A stretch of 64,000 nt of DNA from JAUVKA01 sp964465145 (GCA_964465145.1 CAYXJR010000014.1:1-64000), one strand, 5' to 3'. Positions 19,051-28,502 are shown, counted from the first letter of the stretch. Numbers and translations: made by a program. Notes: generated from the sequence alone by a model not told the origin.

Positions 19051-19081
19051 CAAAAGTAGCTATATTTTTTTTGTATTTTTG
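19051..19081. promoter_or_regulatory. Divergent -7 promoter boxes of cvpA and the GH3 gene
   Basis: In the 92-bp gap between the two divergent genes, the minus strand carries TACTTTTG (plus-strand 19051-19058), facing cvpA. The plus strand carries TATTTTTG (19074-19081), facing the GH3 gene. Both match TAnnTTTG. Clear -33 elements are not evident. Confidence 0.5.
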
Positions 19082-19122
19082 GAATCCCGCAATTCGGTTA
19101 AATTGGGCTAAATGTAATATTC

Positions 19123-20640
19123 ATGCCGATTATTAACTCTTTCATGTCGTGGTTCATAACCAAACGGCAATATCAGATCGATTTCTTCAGAAAGTTCCCG
19201 GTTGAAGTCCAGCAGGAAACGCTTGCACGCCTGGTAAAAATGGCTCAGGATACCAGTTTTGGCGAAGAGCATGGTTTCAAGGATATCAATTCCTATTCTG
19301 ATTTTAATAATCATATTCCCATCCGGGATTACGATGGATTTAAATCCTACATAGAAAAAGCCATGAAGGGCAATGACAGTGTGCTTTTCCCTGGCGAAGT
19401 CAGGTGGTTTGCCAAATCTTCGGGTACCACCAGTACAAAAAGCAAATACATTCCCATAACCAGGGAAAACATGGAGGAATGTCATTTTCGCGGTGGAAAA
19501 GATGCTATTGTCATGTATTTTAGTAATTATCCTGATTCGAATTTGTTTAAAGGCAAAAGCCTGGTTATTGGTGGAAGCCATCAGATATCCAACTATAACT
19601 CCGATTCCTATTTTGGTGATCTTTCAGCGGTTCTCCTTCAGAATATGCCTTTCTGGAGTCATATTCTGCGCACCCCCGACCTGTCTATTGCCCTTATGGA
19701 CGAATGGGAAGAAAAGATTGAAAAGATGGCAGACGCCACCATTCAGGAAAATGTCAGCAATATTGCCGGCGTTCCTTCCTGGACTCTGGTCCTTATGAAC
19801 CGGATACTGGAAAAAACCGGGGCCAGCCATATTCACGAAGTTTGGCCAAAGCTGGAGTTATTCATGCACGGAGGGGTTAGTTTTGAGCCATACCGCCAAC
19901 AGTTTAAAAAACTATTCCCCAATTCTCCAATGAATTACCTCGAAACCTATAATGCATCGGAAGGTTTTTTTGGAATCCAGGATGATCCCACCAAGGACGA
20001 CATGCTCCTTATGTTGGATTACGGTATTTTTTATGAATTTATTCCCATGGATGAGTGGGAATCAGACAACCCGAGAGTTATACCATTGGAGGAGGTTGAG
20101 ATTGGTGAAAATTACGCTATCATTATTTCCACCAGTGCAGGATTATGGAGATACAAGATCGGAGATACAGTTAAATTTACTTCAATCAGGCCTTATAAAA
20201 TAAAAATTACAGGGCGGACAAAACACTTTATTAATGCATTTGGTGAAGAGGTGATCATCGACAATGCAGACAAAGCCATGCAGAAGGCCACCCAAATCAC
20301 CAGATCAGAGGTGGCGGAATACACAGCTGCACCCGTTTTTATGAAAGATGGTGAAAGTGGCAGGCACCAGTGGCTAATCGAGTTTGCCATCCCTCCTGAT
20401 AATCTTGAGTATTTTATTGAAATATTGGACAATACACTTAAGGCTAATAATTCAGATTATGAGGCAAAGCGATATAAGGACATTGCCCTGCATCGACCAG
20501 AAGTTATTGTAATTCAAAAAGGAACCTTTTATAAATGGCTGAAAGCCAACAATAAATTGGGCGGACAACACAAAATCCCCCGTTTATCTAATAACAGGGA
20601 TATAGTGGAAGAAATTATTAAACTCAACCAGTTACAATGA
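19123..20640 (+). CDS. GH3 auxin-responsive promoter family protein
   Basis: 505 aa, full length for bacterial GH3. The adenylating-enzyme ATP loop is AKSSGTTSTKSKYIP (about residue 105). NYLETYNASEGFFGIQD and LWRYKIGDTVKFTSIRPYKIKITGRTKHFINAFGEE follow, matching the later ANL-superfamily motifs. Plant GH3 enzymes conjugate jasmonate or auxin to amino acids. The bacterial members are common in Bacteroidota and their substrate is not established to my knowledge. Cytosolic. The last codons overlap the start of the next gene by 4 bp (ATGA), so the two form one transcription unit. Confidence 0.88.
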   Translation: MPIINSFMSWFITKRQYQIDFFRKFPVEVQQETLARLVKMAQDTSFGEEHGFKDINSYSDFNNHIPIRDYDGFKSYIEKAMKGNDSVLFPGEVRWFAKSSGTTSTKSKYIPITRENMEECHFRGGKDAIVMYFSNYPDSNLFKGKSLVIGGSHQISNYNSDSYFGDLSAVLLQNMPFWSHILRTPDLSIALMDEWEEKIEKMADATIQENVSNIAGVPSWTLVLMNRILEKTGASHIHEVWPKLELFMHGGVSFEPYRQQFKKLFPNSPMNYLETYNASEGFFGIQDDPTKDDMLLMLDYGIFYEFIPMDEWESDNPRVIPLEEVEIGENYAIIISTSAGLWRYKIGDTVKFTSIRPYKIKITGRTKHFINAFGEEVIIDNADKAMQKATQITRSEVAEYTAAPVFMKDGESGRHQWLIEFAIPPDNLEYFIEILDNTLKANNSDYEAKRYKDIALHRPEVIVIQKGTFYKWLKANNKLGGQHKIPRLSNNRDIVEEIIKLNQLQ

Positions 20641-21440
20641 AACCGATACGAGGCATCGGAATATTATTGTTGTTCTTTTATATTTGTTTGGATGGAACTG
20701 CACAGGAACCCGTTTACTTTTTTTCCGAAACCTTCAATATGGCCGCATCCGATCCACTAGGACATTTTTACCTGGTACAGGAAGGACAGATTAGGAAAAT
20801 AGATAGTCTTGGTCAGGTAATGTATACCTTCTCCGATCCGGAAAAAGGCCAGGTTTCCTGGTTGGATGCCTCCGACCCTTTCCGTATCCTGGTCTATTAT
20901 CGGACCTTCAATCAATTGATATTCCTGGACCGCACTCTTTCGCCACTCGGTGATCCGGTTCGACTGGATGATCTGGAAATTTTTGTTCCAGCTGGTATTT
21001 GCAGGGCCAGACAAGGAGGATTCTGGGTAATTGATCAGTCCAATAGCTCCCTGATCCATCTGGATGCCGATCTTAATCGCCAGGTCGATATTCGTCTGGG
21101 GGGTATAAACACGAATCAAATGGAAAGCTGGTTTCCAATGTTGGAATGGAAAGAACGACTATACATTTGTCGTCAGGGACAAAATGTTATTCAATTCGAT
21201 CTTTATGGCACACAATTAATAAATATTCCAGTAAAAACAATGGGGATAAGCTCTATGGACAATATGATGCTTTTCATCGGAGACCAGGTAGTTTATAAGT
21301 ACAGCGATTATCCGGCTGGGCTGTCAGAGCCCATGACGATGCTCCTCCCCGAATGGGAGCAATTGATCATTTCAAAAAACCGTGCCCTAATACAGGACCA
21401 ATCAGGATGGCATTTGTACCGGTTAAAAAAAACCCCCTGA
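20637..21440 (+). CDS. Exported propeller-like protein coupled to GH3
   Basis: 267 aa with an N-terminal signal peptide (hydrophobic residues 6-18, ending DGTAQ). The mature part has repeated short strands with aspartate and glycine turns (FNMAASDPLGHFYLVQEGQIRKIDSLGQV, GGFWVIDQSNSSLIHLDADLN, RLYICRQGQNVIQFDLYGTQL), the look of a small NHL/WD-type beta-propeller. I do not recognise a named family or catalytic motif. It overlaps the GH3 stop by 4 bp and precedes the deoxynucleoside kinase. Coupling with a cytosolic adenylating enzyme is unexplained because this protein is predicted to be periplasmic. Confidence 0.75.
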   Translation: MKPIRGIGILLLFFYICLDGTAQEPVYFFSETFNMAASDPLGHFYLVQEGQIRKIDSLGQVMYTFSDPEKGQVSWLDASDPFRILVYYRTFNQLIFLDRTLSPLGDPVRLDDLEIFVPAGICRARQGGFWVIDQSNSSLIHLDADLNRQVDIRLGGINTNQMESWFPMLEWKERLYICRQGQNVIQFDLYGTQLINIPVKTMGISSMDNMMLFIGDQVVYKYSDYPAGLSEPMTMLLPEWEQLIISKNRALIQDQSGWHLYRLKKTP

Positions 21441-21506
21441 GGAACCGGAGAAGAAAGGAAATAATTTGTATTTTAGACCATCATCATAACTAAAATTAAT
21501 TAGCTG

Positions 21507-22121
21507 ATGCACATAGCAGTAGCAGGAAATATCGGATCCGGAAAAACCACCCTCACCCGGATTTTAAGTAAACATTTTAACTGGGAGGCACATTTCGAGG
21601 ACGTGGACGACAATCCTTACCTGAATGATTTTTACGCAGACATGCAAAGATGGTCATTCAATCTGCAGGTTTACTTTTTAAATTCCAGGTTTAATCAGAT
21701 ATTAGATATCCGCAAATCTGATAAAACGGTTATCCAGGATCGTACCATCTATGAAGATGCCTACATATTTGCTCCCAACCTGCACTCAATGGGCCTAATG
21801 AGCACCCGTGATTTTGAAAATTATTATACCCTTTTCAACCTCATGGTTTCCCTGGTTCAGCCTCCCGATTTGGTGATTTATCTCCGGGCTTCTGTTCCGA
21901 CCCTGGTGAATCAGATTCAAAAAAGAGGCAGGAAATATGAAGATTCCATAAGGCTGGATTACCTAAAACGGCTTAACGAAAGGTATGAAAGCTGGGTGGA
22001 AACCTATAATGATGGTAAATTGCTGATCGTTGATGCCGATTCAATGGATTTCCTTGGCAACCCTGAAGACATAAACCTTGTTATAGACAAAATAAATGCT
22101 CAGCTACACGGGCTCTTTTAA
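21507..22121 (+). CDS. Deoxynucleoside kinase (dNK family)
   Basis: 204 aa. The P-loop is GNIGSGKTTL at residue 7. FEDVDDNPYLNDFY supplies the catalytic Glu/Asp region, DRTIYEDAYIF matches the DRS/E motif that contacts the deoxyribose, and QKRGRKYEDSI is the arginine-rich lid. This is the deoxyguanosine/deoxyadenosine/deoxycytidine kinase family, which phosphorylates deoxynucleosides for salvage. The substrate among dA, dG and dC is not determined here. It overlaps the convergent PfkB kinase gene tail-to-tail by 4 bp. Confidence 0.92.
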   Translation: MHIAVAGNIGSGKTTLTRILSKHFNWEAHFEDVDDNPYLNDFYADMQRWSFNLQVYFLNSRFNQILDIRKSDKTVIQDRTIYEDAYIFAPNLHSMGLMSTRDFENYYTLFNLMVSLVQPPDLVIYLRASVPTLVNQIQKRGRKYEDSIRLDYLKRLNERYESWVETYNDGKLLIVDADSMDFLGNPEDINLVIDKINAQLHGLF

Positions 22122-23101
22122 ACTGCCCCTTCAATTCTTTTAATTAAAGCCAAAATATCTCCCCAGACTGGCAGTGGTAATTTGGGCCCGGTAAATTCAA
22201 TCACCTTCCCGGCCAGGATGCTTCCTATCTGCCCACACTGGTAATCCGACAAGCCCCGGGACAAGCCATAGATGAACCCTGCAGCATACAGGTCCCCTGC
22301 TCCAGAGGTATCAACAGGAATGGTTGAAACAGCTTCAACATGGACGGGCTCATCATCAGTCTGTATCCACGAACCTTCTTTGCCAATTTTCACAATTGCC
22401 TTACTGCACATCCTATGAAGATCTGCCAGAGCAGATACAGGCTCCTTGCCGGTCATAGCTTTTGCTTCCTCTTCATTAGCAAAGACAATAGTTACATATC
22501 TGTTAAGAATATCTTCCAGAAAATTCCGATTCTCTTCCACCACATTATAACTGGCCAGGTCGAGCGACACTTCAAGTCCGGCGGCACGTGCCATCCTTAC
22601 TGCTTTTTCAATAAGATCATGGTTTTGCACCAGGTAGCCCTCAATATGAAGCAAATCATACCCATCAAAAACCCCTGGTGTAATATGCTCCGGCGCCAAT
22701 TCCATTGCAGCGCCCAGAAAGGTCCCAAAAGTACGCTCCGAATCCGGAGAAACGAGAGCCAATGCCCGGCCGGTGGGGGAGTTTGAATAATTAAACACAG
22801 GCTTAATCCCCTTTTCTTCCATGTCCCTCTTAAAAAAGGCCCCGTATTCATCTTTACCTATTGAACCAATGAAACCTGTTTCCAAACCTAAAGCAGCTAG
22901 TCCGTGAGTTGTATTGGCAGCCGACCCTCCTGAATTGAGCTCAGTTTCCAGACCAGCCAAGCGGGATTGAATTTTTTCCAGTCGCTCATTATCAATCAGT
23001 TGCATACTGGCTTTTGGCAATTCCAATTCTACCAGCAAAAGATCATCTGGCAGTCGCATGATAATATCAACCAGTGCATTGCCCATCCCAAGAACTTTCA
23101 T
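22118..23101 (-). CDS. PfkB-family carbohydrate/adenosine kinase
   Basis: 327 aa from the Met of MKVLGMGNALVDI. It has ribokinase-fold signatures: GMGNALVDI, the N-terminal substrate segment GGSAANTTHGLAALG, and the C-terminal PfkB motif VDTSGAGDLYAAGFIYGL with the catalytic Asp. The overall pattern, MGNALVDI plus GGSAANT, is closest to adenosine-kinase-like and sugar kinases common in Bacteroidota; the substrate is not certain. A longer frame begins at 23191, but a perfect -7 box (TACTTTTG, 23119-23126, minus) lies inside that extension, so the start at 23101 is preferred. Confidence 0.88.
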   Translation of the reverse strand: MKVLGMGNALVDIIMRLPDDLLLVELELPKASMQLIDNERLEKIQSRLAGLETELNSGGSAANTTHGLAALGLETGFIGSIGKDEYGAFFKRDMEEKGIKPVFNYSNSPTGRALALVSPDSERTFGTFLGAAMELAPEHITPGVFDGYDLLHIEGYLVQNHDLIEKAVRMARAAGLEVSLDLASYNVVEENRNFLEDILNRYVTIVFANEEEAKAMTGKEPVSALADLHRMCSKAIVKIGKEGSWIQTDDEPVHVEAVSTIPVDTSGAGDLYAAGFIYGLSRGLSDYQCGQIGSILAGKVIEFTGPKLPLPVWGDILALIKRIEGAV

Positions 23102-23118
23102 AAACATTGAGTTTTTGG

Positions 23119-23126
23119 CAAAAGTA
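23119..23126 (-). promoter_or_regulatory. Bacteroidota -7 promoter box of the PfkB kinase gene
   Basis: TACTTTTG on the minus strand, an exact TAnnTTTG match 17 bases upstream of the preferred start at 23101. Confidence 0.5.
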
Positions 23127-23218
23127 TGGATTATCACAGTAAATAGAGATATGACAATAGGAAACTTATTAAAGGGTAACAATCCACCCACTGAAATCGA
23201 ATAATCCGGTTTTTACCC

Positions 23219-23238
23219 TAATTTTGTGTAAACACAAA
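23219..23238 (+). promoter_or_regulatory. -7 box overlapping a 16-nt inverted repeat upstream of nagB-lmbE
   Basis: TAATTTTG (23219-23226) is an exact -7 box. It overlaps TTTGTGTAAACACAAA (23223-23238), two 7-base arms around AA. The repeat ends 4 bases before the ATG at 23243, an ideal place for a repressor. The regulator is unknown. Confidence 0.5.
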
Positions 23239-23242
23239 TAGC

Positions 23243-25561
23243 ATGATAGAAATACTCTCCGCGGTCGAGAAATACTACCTGGAAAAACACAAAGTGGATT
23301 CGAGAACAGCCCGTATCCCATATATTACTGTCGACCAGTTCCCTGAACTGGGTTTGCTAACTGCTCTCCGGTTCCTGGAATGGGTATCTGAGAATCCGGA
23401 GGGTGTGGTAAGCCTTCCAACAGGAAAAACCCCTGAATATTTCATAAAATGGACCAAATATTTACTTGATAACTGGGAAAACCCGGCTAACCGCCAGCTA
23501 ATGAAGGACAGCGGCTTAGCGCTGGTCAGAAAGCCAGGGCTGAAGAACTTACGGTTTGTTCAAATCGATGATTTCTATCCCATATGCCCGGAACATCATA
23601 ACAGTTTTCTCTATTTTGTCAGGAAATTCTATCTGCATGACCTTGGATTTGATAGTACAAAAGCCTTACTCATTAATTCCCAGGAGATTCCCCTTGCCAA
23701 TGGATTATCCTATCTGGAAGTATTCCCTGATTTCCGGATTGACCTAAGTCTCAGGCATCGTGAGGCCATCAGCCAGGCAGAGGAAATTCGGCAAAGGTCG
23801 ATATTTATGATCGACAACTGGTGTATGGATTATGAGCGAAAAATCAGAGAGATGGGTGGAATTGGCTTTTTCCTCGGGGGAATAGGTCCCGACGGGCATA
23901 TTGCCTTCAATACACGGGGAAGTAACCATCACTCAGCGACCCGTCTTTGTAACACCAATTACGAAACACAGGCAGCTGCAGCAGGGGATCTTGGTGGAAT
24001 TGAAATCTCTGCCAATCGCCTGGTCATAACCATAGGCCTGGGAACACTATGCTTTAACCAGGATGCTGTGGCTGTGATTTTTGCAGCCGGAGAAGCCAAG
24101 GCCCGCGTTATCCAGAATGCTATAGAATTACCTCCGGATGTTAAATATCCGGCTACGGTACTTCAAGGACTTAAAAATGCCCGGTTTTACCTTACTCAAG
24201 GTGCAGCCAAATTATTATATGATGAGCAATTAAGGTATTTCACCTCAGGTGATTGGAATATTGATAAATCAATCCGGGCTTTGCTGGATTATTGTCAGAA
24301 AGAAAATGTATATCCTCACAAAATTGCCGAGGATTCCCTTTCGGAAATTCTCGGTTTTCAGGGGGAATCAAAAAATCAATCGACTTCCTTAAACATTAAG
24401 GATACTGTCAATGAGGTTAAAAATCGCCTGTCGAAAGGCCTTGAAAAGGTAACGGGCAAGACGATACTCCATACCGGTCCTCACCATGATGATATCATGC
24501 TTGGCATTTTACCTGTGGTGAACAGGCAGTTGCGTGACCAGACCAATAAAATTCATTTTGCTATCCTGACATCTGGTTTTACGGCCATCAGCAATCAATT
24601 TCTTATCGATAACCTGGAGTATTGCCTTCGGTTAATTGAGGCAGGTGAAATTCAAATGATTGGATATCCGGATTTTTTTGAAAAAGGTTATTTATTTAAG
24701 TGGGATAAAGATGTAAACCATTACCTGAACAAGGTGGCCGAACGTGATGAAGAGGGGAAAAAACGGGGCCTGTGTCACCGGATCACCCGTTGCCTGGCCA
24801 GGATCTATAAGATGCAATCCATTGAGAACCTTAAAATCCGAATAAAAAAAATCATCCAAACTCTTGAGGGATACTATCAAGGGGAAAAAAATGCGCCTGA
24901 CATTCAGCAATTAAAGGGAATGATACGGGAATTTGAAGAAGAGCTGGTTTGGGCTCATAGCGGGAAACAGGTCAAGGATGTTCATCATTTAAGGTTGGGG
25001 TTTTATAAGGGTGATATTTTCACTGAACAGCCTGAAAAAGTGCGGGATGTAGAACCTGTGTTGAACTTGTTTCGCAGGATTGAGCCAGATATCATCAGTG
25101 TCACTATGGATCCTGAAGGTAGTGGTCCTGATACGCATTACAAGGTTCTCCAAACGATCGCTGAAGCCTTGCAGCTATGGAGCAAAGAAAAAGACCTTTC
25201 CGGGCTTGTAATCCAGGCATACCGGAATGTTTGGTATCGTTATCATCCATCAGAGGCTAATGTTTATGCTCCGGTTTCACTTAACGGGATGGCAGTACTC
25301 CAAAACAGTTTCAGACAATGCTATCTCAGCCAGTTAGATGCCTCATTTCCCAGCCCGGACCTTCACGGTCCATTTTGTGATCTGGCACAAAAAATATGGG
25401 TTGAACAATTTAAAGAGGTGCAATTACTACTTGGTAAAGATTTCTTTTACCAAAATGAAATCCCTTTACTAAGGGCAACTCATGGATTAGTATTCTACCG
25501 GGAAATCGGAATTATGGAGTTTTTGAAGGAAGCCAGAATGCTTGAAATGGCTATGGGATAG
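23243..25561 (+). CDS. Glucosamine-6-phosphate deaminase-like / PIG-L (LmbE) deacetylase fusion
   Basis: 772 aa, two domains. Residues about 35-355 are NagB-like: VVSLPTGKTPEYFIKW (phosphate loop), FVQIDDFYPI, FFLGGIGPDGHIAFNTRGSNHHSATR with the catalytic Asp/His region, and LGTLCFNQDAVAVIFAAGEAKA. Residues about 405 onward are LmbE/PIG-L-like: ILHTGPHHDDIMLGI carries the zinc-binding H-x-D-D motif. NagB converts glucosamine-6-P to fructose-6-P and ammonia. PIG-L enzymes remove N-acetyl groups from GlcNAc conjugates. The fusion suggests deacetylation then deamination of an amino-sugar in one protein. This architecture recurs in Bacteroidota. No nag transporter is adjacent. Confidence 0.85.
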   Translation: MIEILSAVEKYYLEKHKVDSRTARIPYITVDQFPELGLLTALRFLEWVSENPEGVVSLPTGKTPEYFIKWTKYLLDNWENPANRQLMKDSGLALVRKPGLKNLRFVQIDDFYPICPEHHNSFLYFVRKFYLHDLGFDSTKALLINSQEIPLANGLSYLEVFPDFRIDLSLRHREAISQAEEIRQRSIFMIDNWCMDYERKIREMGGIGFFLGGIGPDGHIAFNTRGSNHHSATRLCNTNYETQAAAAGDLGGIEISANRLVITIGLGTLCFNQDAVAVIFAAGEAKARVIQNAIELPPDVKYPATVLQGLKNARFYLTQGAAKLLYDEQLRYFTSGDWNIDKSIRALLDYCQKENVYPHKIAEDSLSEILGFQGESKNQSTSLNIKDTVNEVKNRLSKGLEKVTGKTILHTGPHHDDIMLGILPVVNRQLRDQTNKIHFAILTSGFTAISNQFLIDNLEYCLRLIEAGEIQMIGYPDFFEKGYLFKWDKDVNHYLNKVAERDEEGKKRGLCHRITRCLARIYKMQSIENLKIRIKKIIQTLEGYYQGEKNAPDIQQLKGMIREFEEELVWAHSGKQVKDVHHLRLGFYKGDIFTEQPEKVRDVEPVLNLFRRIEPDIISVTMDPEGSGPDTHYKVLQTIAEALQLWSKEKDLSGLVIQAYRNVWYRYHPSEANVYAPVSLNGMAVLQNSFRQCYLSQLDASFPSPDLHGPFCDLAQKIWVEQFKEVQLLLGKDFFYQNEIPLLRATHGLVFYREIGIMEFLKEARMLEMAMG

Positions 25562-25594
25562 CATCTCCAATCCTCCACTATCACTATTTTTAAT

Positions 25595-25602
25595 TATATT
25601 TG
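25595..25602 (+). promoter_or_regulatory. Bacteroidota -7 promoter box of the PKD/FISUMP gene
   Basis: TATATTTG, an exact TAnnTTTG match 25 bases upstream of the ATG at 25628. Confidence 0.5.
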
Positions 25603-25627
25603 CTTTGTTATACTAAATGTTAATTCC

Positions 25628-27181
25628 ATGAAAAACAATCGGCTTGTATCGCTCAGCCTGATTACCCTTGTTCTGTCCCTTCCCCTGCTTGTCAATTCCT
25701 GCCGTGAGGAGCCAAATACCATCCCTATGGCATTATTCACCATAAGCCCCACTTATGGTACCACAGATAGTGTTTTTGTTTTTGATGCCTCTGACGTACG
25801 TGATATTGAGGATGCTGAAGAGGATTTGCAGGTGCGCTGGGATTGGGAATCGGATTCGACCTTTGACACCGACTTCACAACCAACAAGGTGACTGAGCAC
25901 AAGTTTGATGTTGGTGGTACCTATTATATCACCCTGGAAGTAAAAGATACTCGTGGTATGACTAACAGGACTACAGAATTCCTTCGTGTTTCCTGGACCA
26001 ACCGTGCACCCCATGCCTCTTTTAGCGTGAGCCCTAATGCAGGATTCCTGCAGGATATTTTTACTTTTAATGCCTCATCCTCCAGCGATCCAGAAGACAA
26101 TAATGCAAATCTCTTGTGCCGCTGGGATTTTGATGGTGATGGAAGCTGGGATACAGAATTTTCCCAGACAAAAAGTATTCAGCACCAATACTCCGAACCA
26201 GGGCTTTACAATATTACCCTGGAGGTCAAAGACAGTGAGGGACTGACCAACCAGGCCTCCTTCACCCTTGTCGTTGGAGGCCAAAATGAAGCTCCAAATG
26301 CACCAGAAAACCCAAATCCTACTAATGAAAACGGCGAAGCCTCTACCCTTTGCACCTTGGGGTGGACTTGCAACGACCCGGAGAATGATATTCTGGTCTA
26401 TGATGTTTATTTCGGAACCAACACAAATCCACCCCTGGTTGCCTCTGGACACGAGAAAAACTCTTATAATTGTTTACCTCTGGAATATGATACTGACTAT
26501 TATTGGAAAATAGTTGCACACGATCCATACGACCATACCGTTGAAGGAGAAATCTGGCATTTTTTAACCAACAGCCCCCTTAACCCAATGAACACTTTCA
26601 GGGATCCCCGAAATGGGCAGATATATAAAACCGTAGAAATAGACGGGAAAATATGGATGGCAGAGAACCTGAATATAGGTAGTATGATCCACTCCAGCAC
26701 CGGAGGTTTAAATGGTGATGGATACCAAAAAGACAGCACAAAAATTGAAAAGTATTGCTACAATAATGACCCGAAGAATTGCGAGATCTATGGTGCACTA
26801 TACCAATGGGATGGGGCCATGCGTTTCACTTCGAATGAGGCTTCTGGAGGTATTTGTGCAACAGGATGGCATCTTCCAACCCAGGCAGAATGGAGGGATT
26901 TATACTTGTATTATGAAGAGGATCTGGGTATTGATTCAGGAGTGGAATTGATGCTGGGCTCCCAATCTGGTTTTCAGGCATTATTCTCCGGATACCTGAT
27001 ATTTGCGGAAAGGAAATTTTATGATCTTGGACAGGCAGGATATTTTTGGAGTTCAACAGTGAATTCCCAGCTGAATCACCTGGCTATGGGTAGGGCCGTT
27101 TACCGTGGCAAGGTAGATTTCCAGGAAGACACCTACCAAAAAGTTAATGGCTTGCCTGTTCGTTGCATAAAGAATTATTAG
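25628..27181 (+). CDS. Lipoprotein with PKD domains and a C-terminal FISUMP domain
   Basis: 517 aa. The signal peptide ends in a lipobox-like VNSC (Cys at about residue 25). Two PKD domains follow (residues about 30-125 and 130-220) with paired D-x-DGD-type turns (VRWDWESDSTFDT; CRWDFDGDGSWDT). A fibronectin-like segment comes next, then the Fibrobacter succinogenes major paralogous domain (about 320-517: TFRDPRNGQIYKTVEIDGKIWMAENLN, GWHLPTQAEWRDLY, YFWSSTVNS, VRCIKN). Such lipoproteins are surface-exposed and likely bind glycans or other proteins. Function unproven. Single gene between nagB-lmbE and ubiX. Confidence 0.88.
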   Translation: MKNNRLVSLSLITLVLSLPLLVNSCREEPNTIPMALFTISPTYGTTDSVFVFDASDVRDIEDAEEDLQVRWDWESDSTFDTDFTTNKVTEHKFDVGGTYYITLEVKDTRGMTNRTTEFLRVSWTNRAPHASFSVSPNAGFLQDIFTFNASSSSDPEDNNANLLCRWDFDGDGSWDTEFSQTKSIQHQYSEPGLYNITLEVKDSEGLTNQASFTLVVGGQNEAPNAPENPNPTNENGEASTLCTLGWTCNDPENDILVYDVYFGTNTNPPLVASGHEKNSYNCLPLEYDTDYYWKIVAHDPYDHTVEGEIWHFLTNSPLNPMNTFRDPRNGQIYKTVEIDGKIWMAENLNIGSMIHSSTGGLNGDGYQKDSTKIEKYCYNNDPKNCEIYGALYQWDGAMRFTSNEASGGICATGWHLPTQAEWRDLYLYYEEDLGIDSGVELMLGSQSGFQALFSGYLIFAERKFYDLGQAGYFWSSTVNSQLNHLAMGRAVYRGKVDFQEDTYQKVNGLPVRCIKNY

Positions 27182-27207
27182 GCTAATCTAAGGCTCAGTA
27201 ATCAGGA

Positions 27208-27768
27208 ATGAAAATTGTTGTTGCTATCACCGGAGCATCAGGATCATTGTATGCTCATCTTTTGCTAAAAAAGCTTGAGGAGCTCTCTGATCAATATGAG
27301 CGGGTCGACCTTATTTTTAGTGAAACGGCCAGACCAGTCTGGAAATACGAACTGCCGGATATTCAGCCTAATCAATATCCTTTTAAGCAATTTAGCCCGG
27401 AAAACTTCTTCGCACCAATGGCCAGCGGATCAGCCGGATACGATCGCATGATCGTGATTCCCTGTACCATGGGAACCATGGCCCGCATTGCTGCAGGAGA
27501 AGCCACTGATCTTATCACCCGTTCTGCCGATGTTGTCCTGAAAGAACGCGGCCGCCTGATCCTGGTTACCCGGGAAGCACCGCTCAGCCTGATCCACCTG
27601 CAAAACATGGTTAGAATAACCGAAGCCGGAGGGATCATTTGTCCGGCCAATCCAAGCTTTTACAGCCACCCAAAAAATATTGAAGAACTGGCAAATACTG
27701 TTGTAAACAGAGCCCTGCGGCTTGCAGGGCTCGAAGTTTATAACAAAGGTTTTATGAGTGAGTATTGA
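27208..27768 (+). CDS. ubiX: Flavin prenyltransferase UbiX
   Basis: 186 aa. The N-terminal flavin-binding AITGASGSLYAHLLLKKLEEL and the downstream VIPCTMGTMARIAAGEATDLITRSADVVLKERGRLILVTREAPLS are UbiX/Pad1 signatures. It prenylates FMN with dimethylallyl phosphate to make the cofactor of UbiD-type decarboxylases, mainly for menaquinone synthesis in this phylum. The partner ubiD is not in the window. Starts 27 bp after the PKD lipoprotein stop. Confidence 0.94.
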   Translation: MKIVVAITGASGSLYAHLLLKKLEELSDQYERVDLIFSETARPVWKYELPDIQPNQYPFKQFSPENFFAPMASGSAGYDRMIVIPCTMGTMARIAAGEATDLITRSADVVLKERGRLILVTREAPLSLIHLQNMVRITEAGGIICPANPSFYSHPKNIEELANTVVNRALRLAGLEVYNKGFMSEY

Positions 27769-27773
27769 ATTGG

Positions 27774-28496
27774 TTAATCCCTTGCCCAGGCGAGAGTCCC
27801 GATACTTACTCTAACTCCGGGGATTTCAAGCAGCTTGGTTGCACAAGCCTCAAGGGTTGCTCCGGTTGTAAGCACATCATCAATTAGAAAAATGTGCTTA
27901 TTTTTTATGACCTCTAAATTTTCAACTTTGAAAGAATCAACTACGTTCAGGTAGCGGTCGAACCGGGATTTATTTGTTTGGCTCGAAGTATCTTCTGTTT
28001 TTATGAGAACCTCCGTTTCAAGTGGAATCCCCAGGGCCTCTGAAAGGCCCTCAGCAATCTTTTCACTCTGGTTATAGCCCCTTTTTTTCATCTTTTTAGA
28101 ATACAAAGGCACTGGAATCAGAAGGTCAGGAAGGATGAAAATATCACTTCCTGATAACTGGTACCCGAATTCCTTACCCAGGGTTTTGCCTATACCCGGA
28201 CGATCCTGGTATTTTAATTGATGGATGGCTTTCTGATACCGGGAATTCTTATGAAAGAAAAACCAGGACATGGCTTGCTCCAGATACACCCGGCCCCAAA
28301 AAACCTGTGCCACCAGATTTTCGGGATCATCTTCAAAATGGGTCACAGGTATTTCTATCAGACAATAGTTACAAATCTCCTCCTCCCATCTGCGTAAAGC
28401 CCGGCGACAACAACAACAAATCCGGGGAAGAAGTAAATCCAGCAGATCCGTCAAAAGACGTTTTGGGAAAATATTTTTTACCACTAAGGACAACAC
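27774..28496 (-). CDS. ComF-family phosphoribosyltransferase-like protein
   Basis: 240 aa. The N-terminal cysteine cluster ICCCCRRALRRWEEEICNYC is a four-Cys zinc-knuckle as in ComF/GntX. The C-terminal type I phosphoribosyltransferase domain has the PRPP loop HIFLIDDVLTTGATLEACA and the typical segment KRGYNQSEKIAEGLSEALGIP. ComF proteins assist DNA uptake in competent bacteria; in others their role is unclear. Convergent with ubiX, 5 bp apart. Normal length and intact motifs. Confidence 0.9.
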   Translation of the reverse strand: MLSLVVKNIFPKRLLTDLLDLLLPRICCCCRRALRRWEEEICNYCLIEIPVTHFEDDPENLVAQVFWGRVYLEQAMSWFFFHKNSRYQKAIHQLKYQDRPGIGKTLGKEFGYQLSGSDIFILPDLLIPVPLYSKKMKKRGYNQSEKIAEGLSEALGIPLETEVLIKTEDTSSQTNKSRFDRYLNVVDSFKVENLEVIKNKHIFLIDDVLTTGATLEACATKLLEIPGVRVSIGTLAWARD

Positions 28497-28502
28497 TAAA
28501 GA

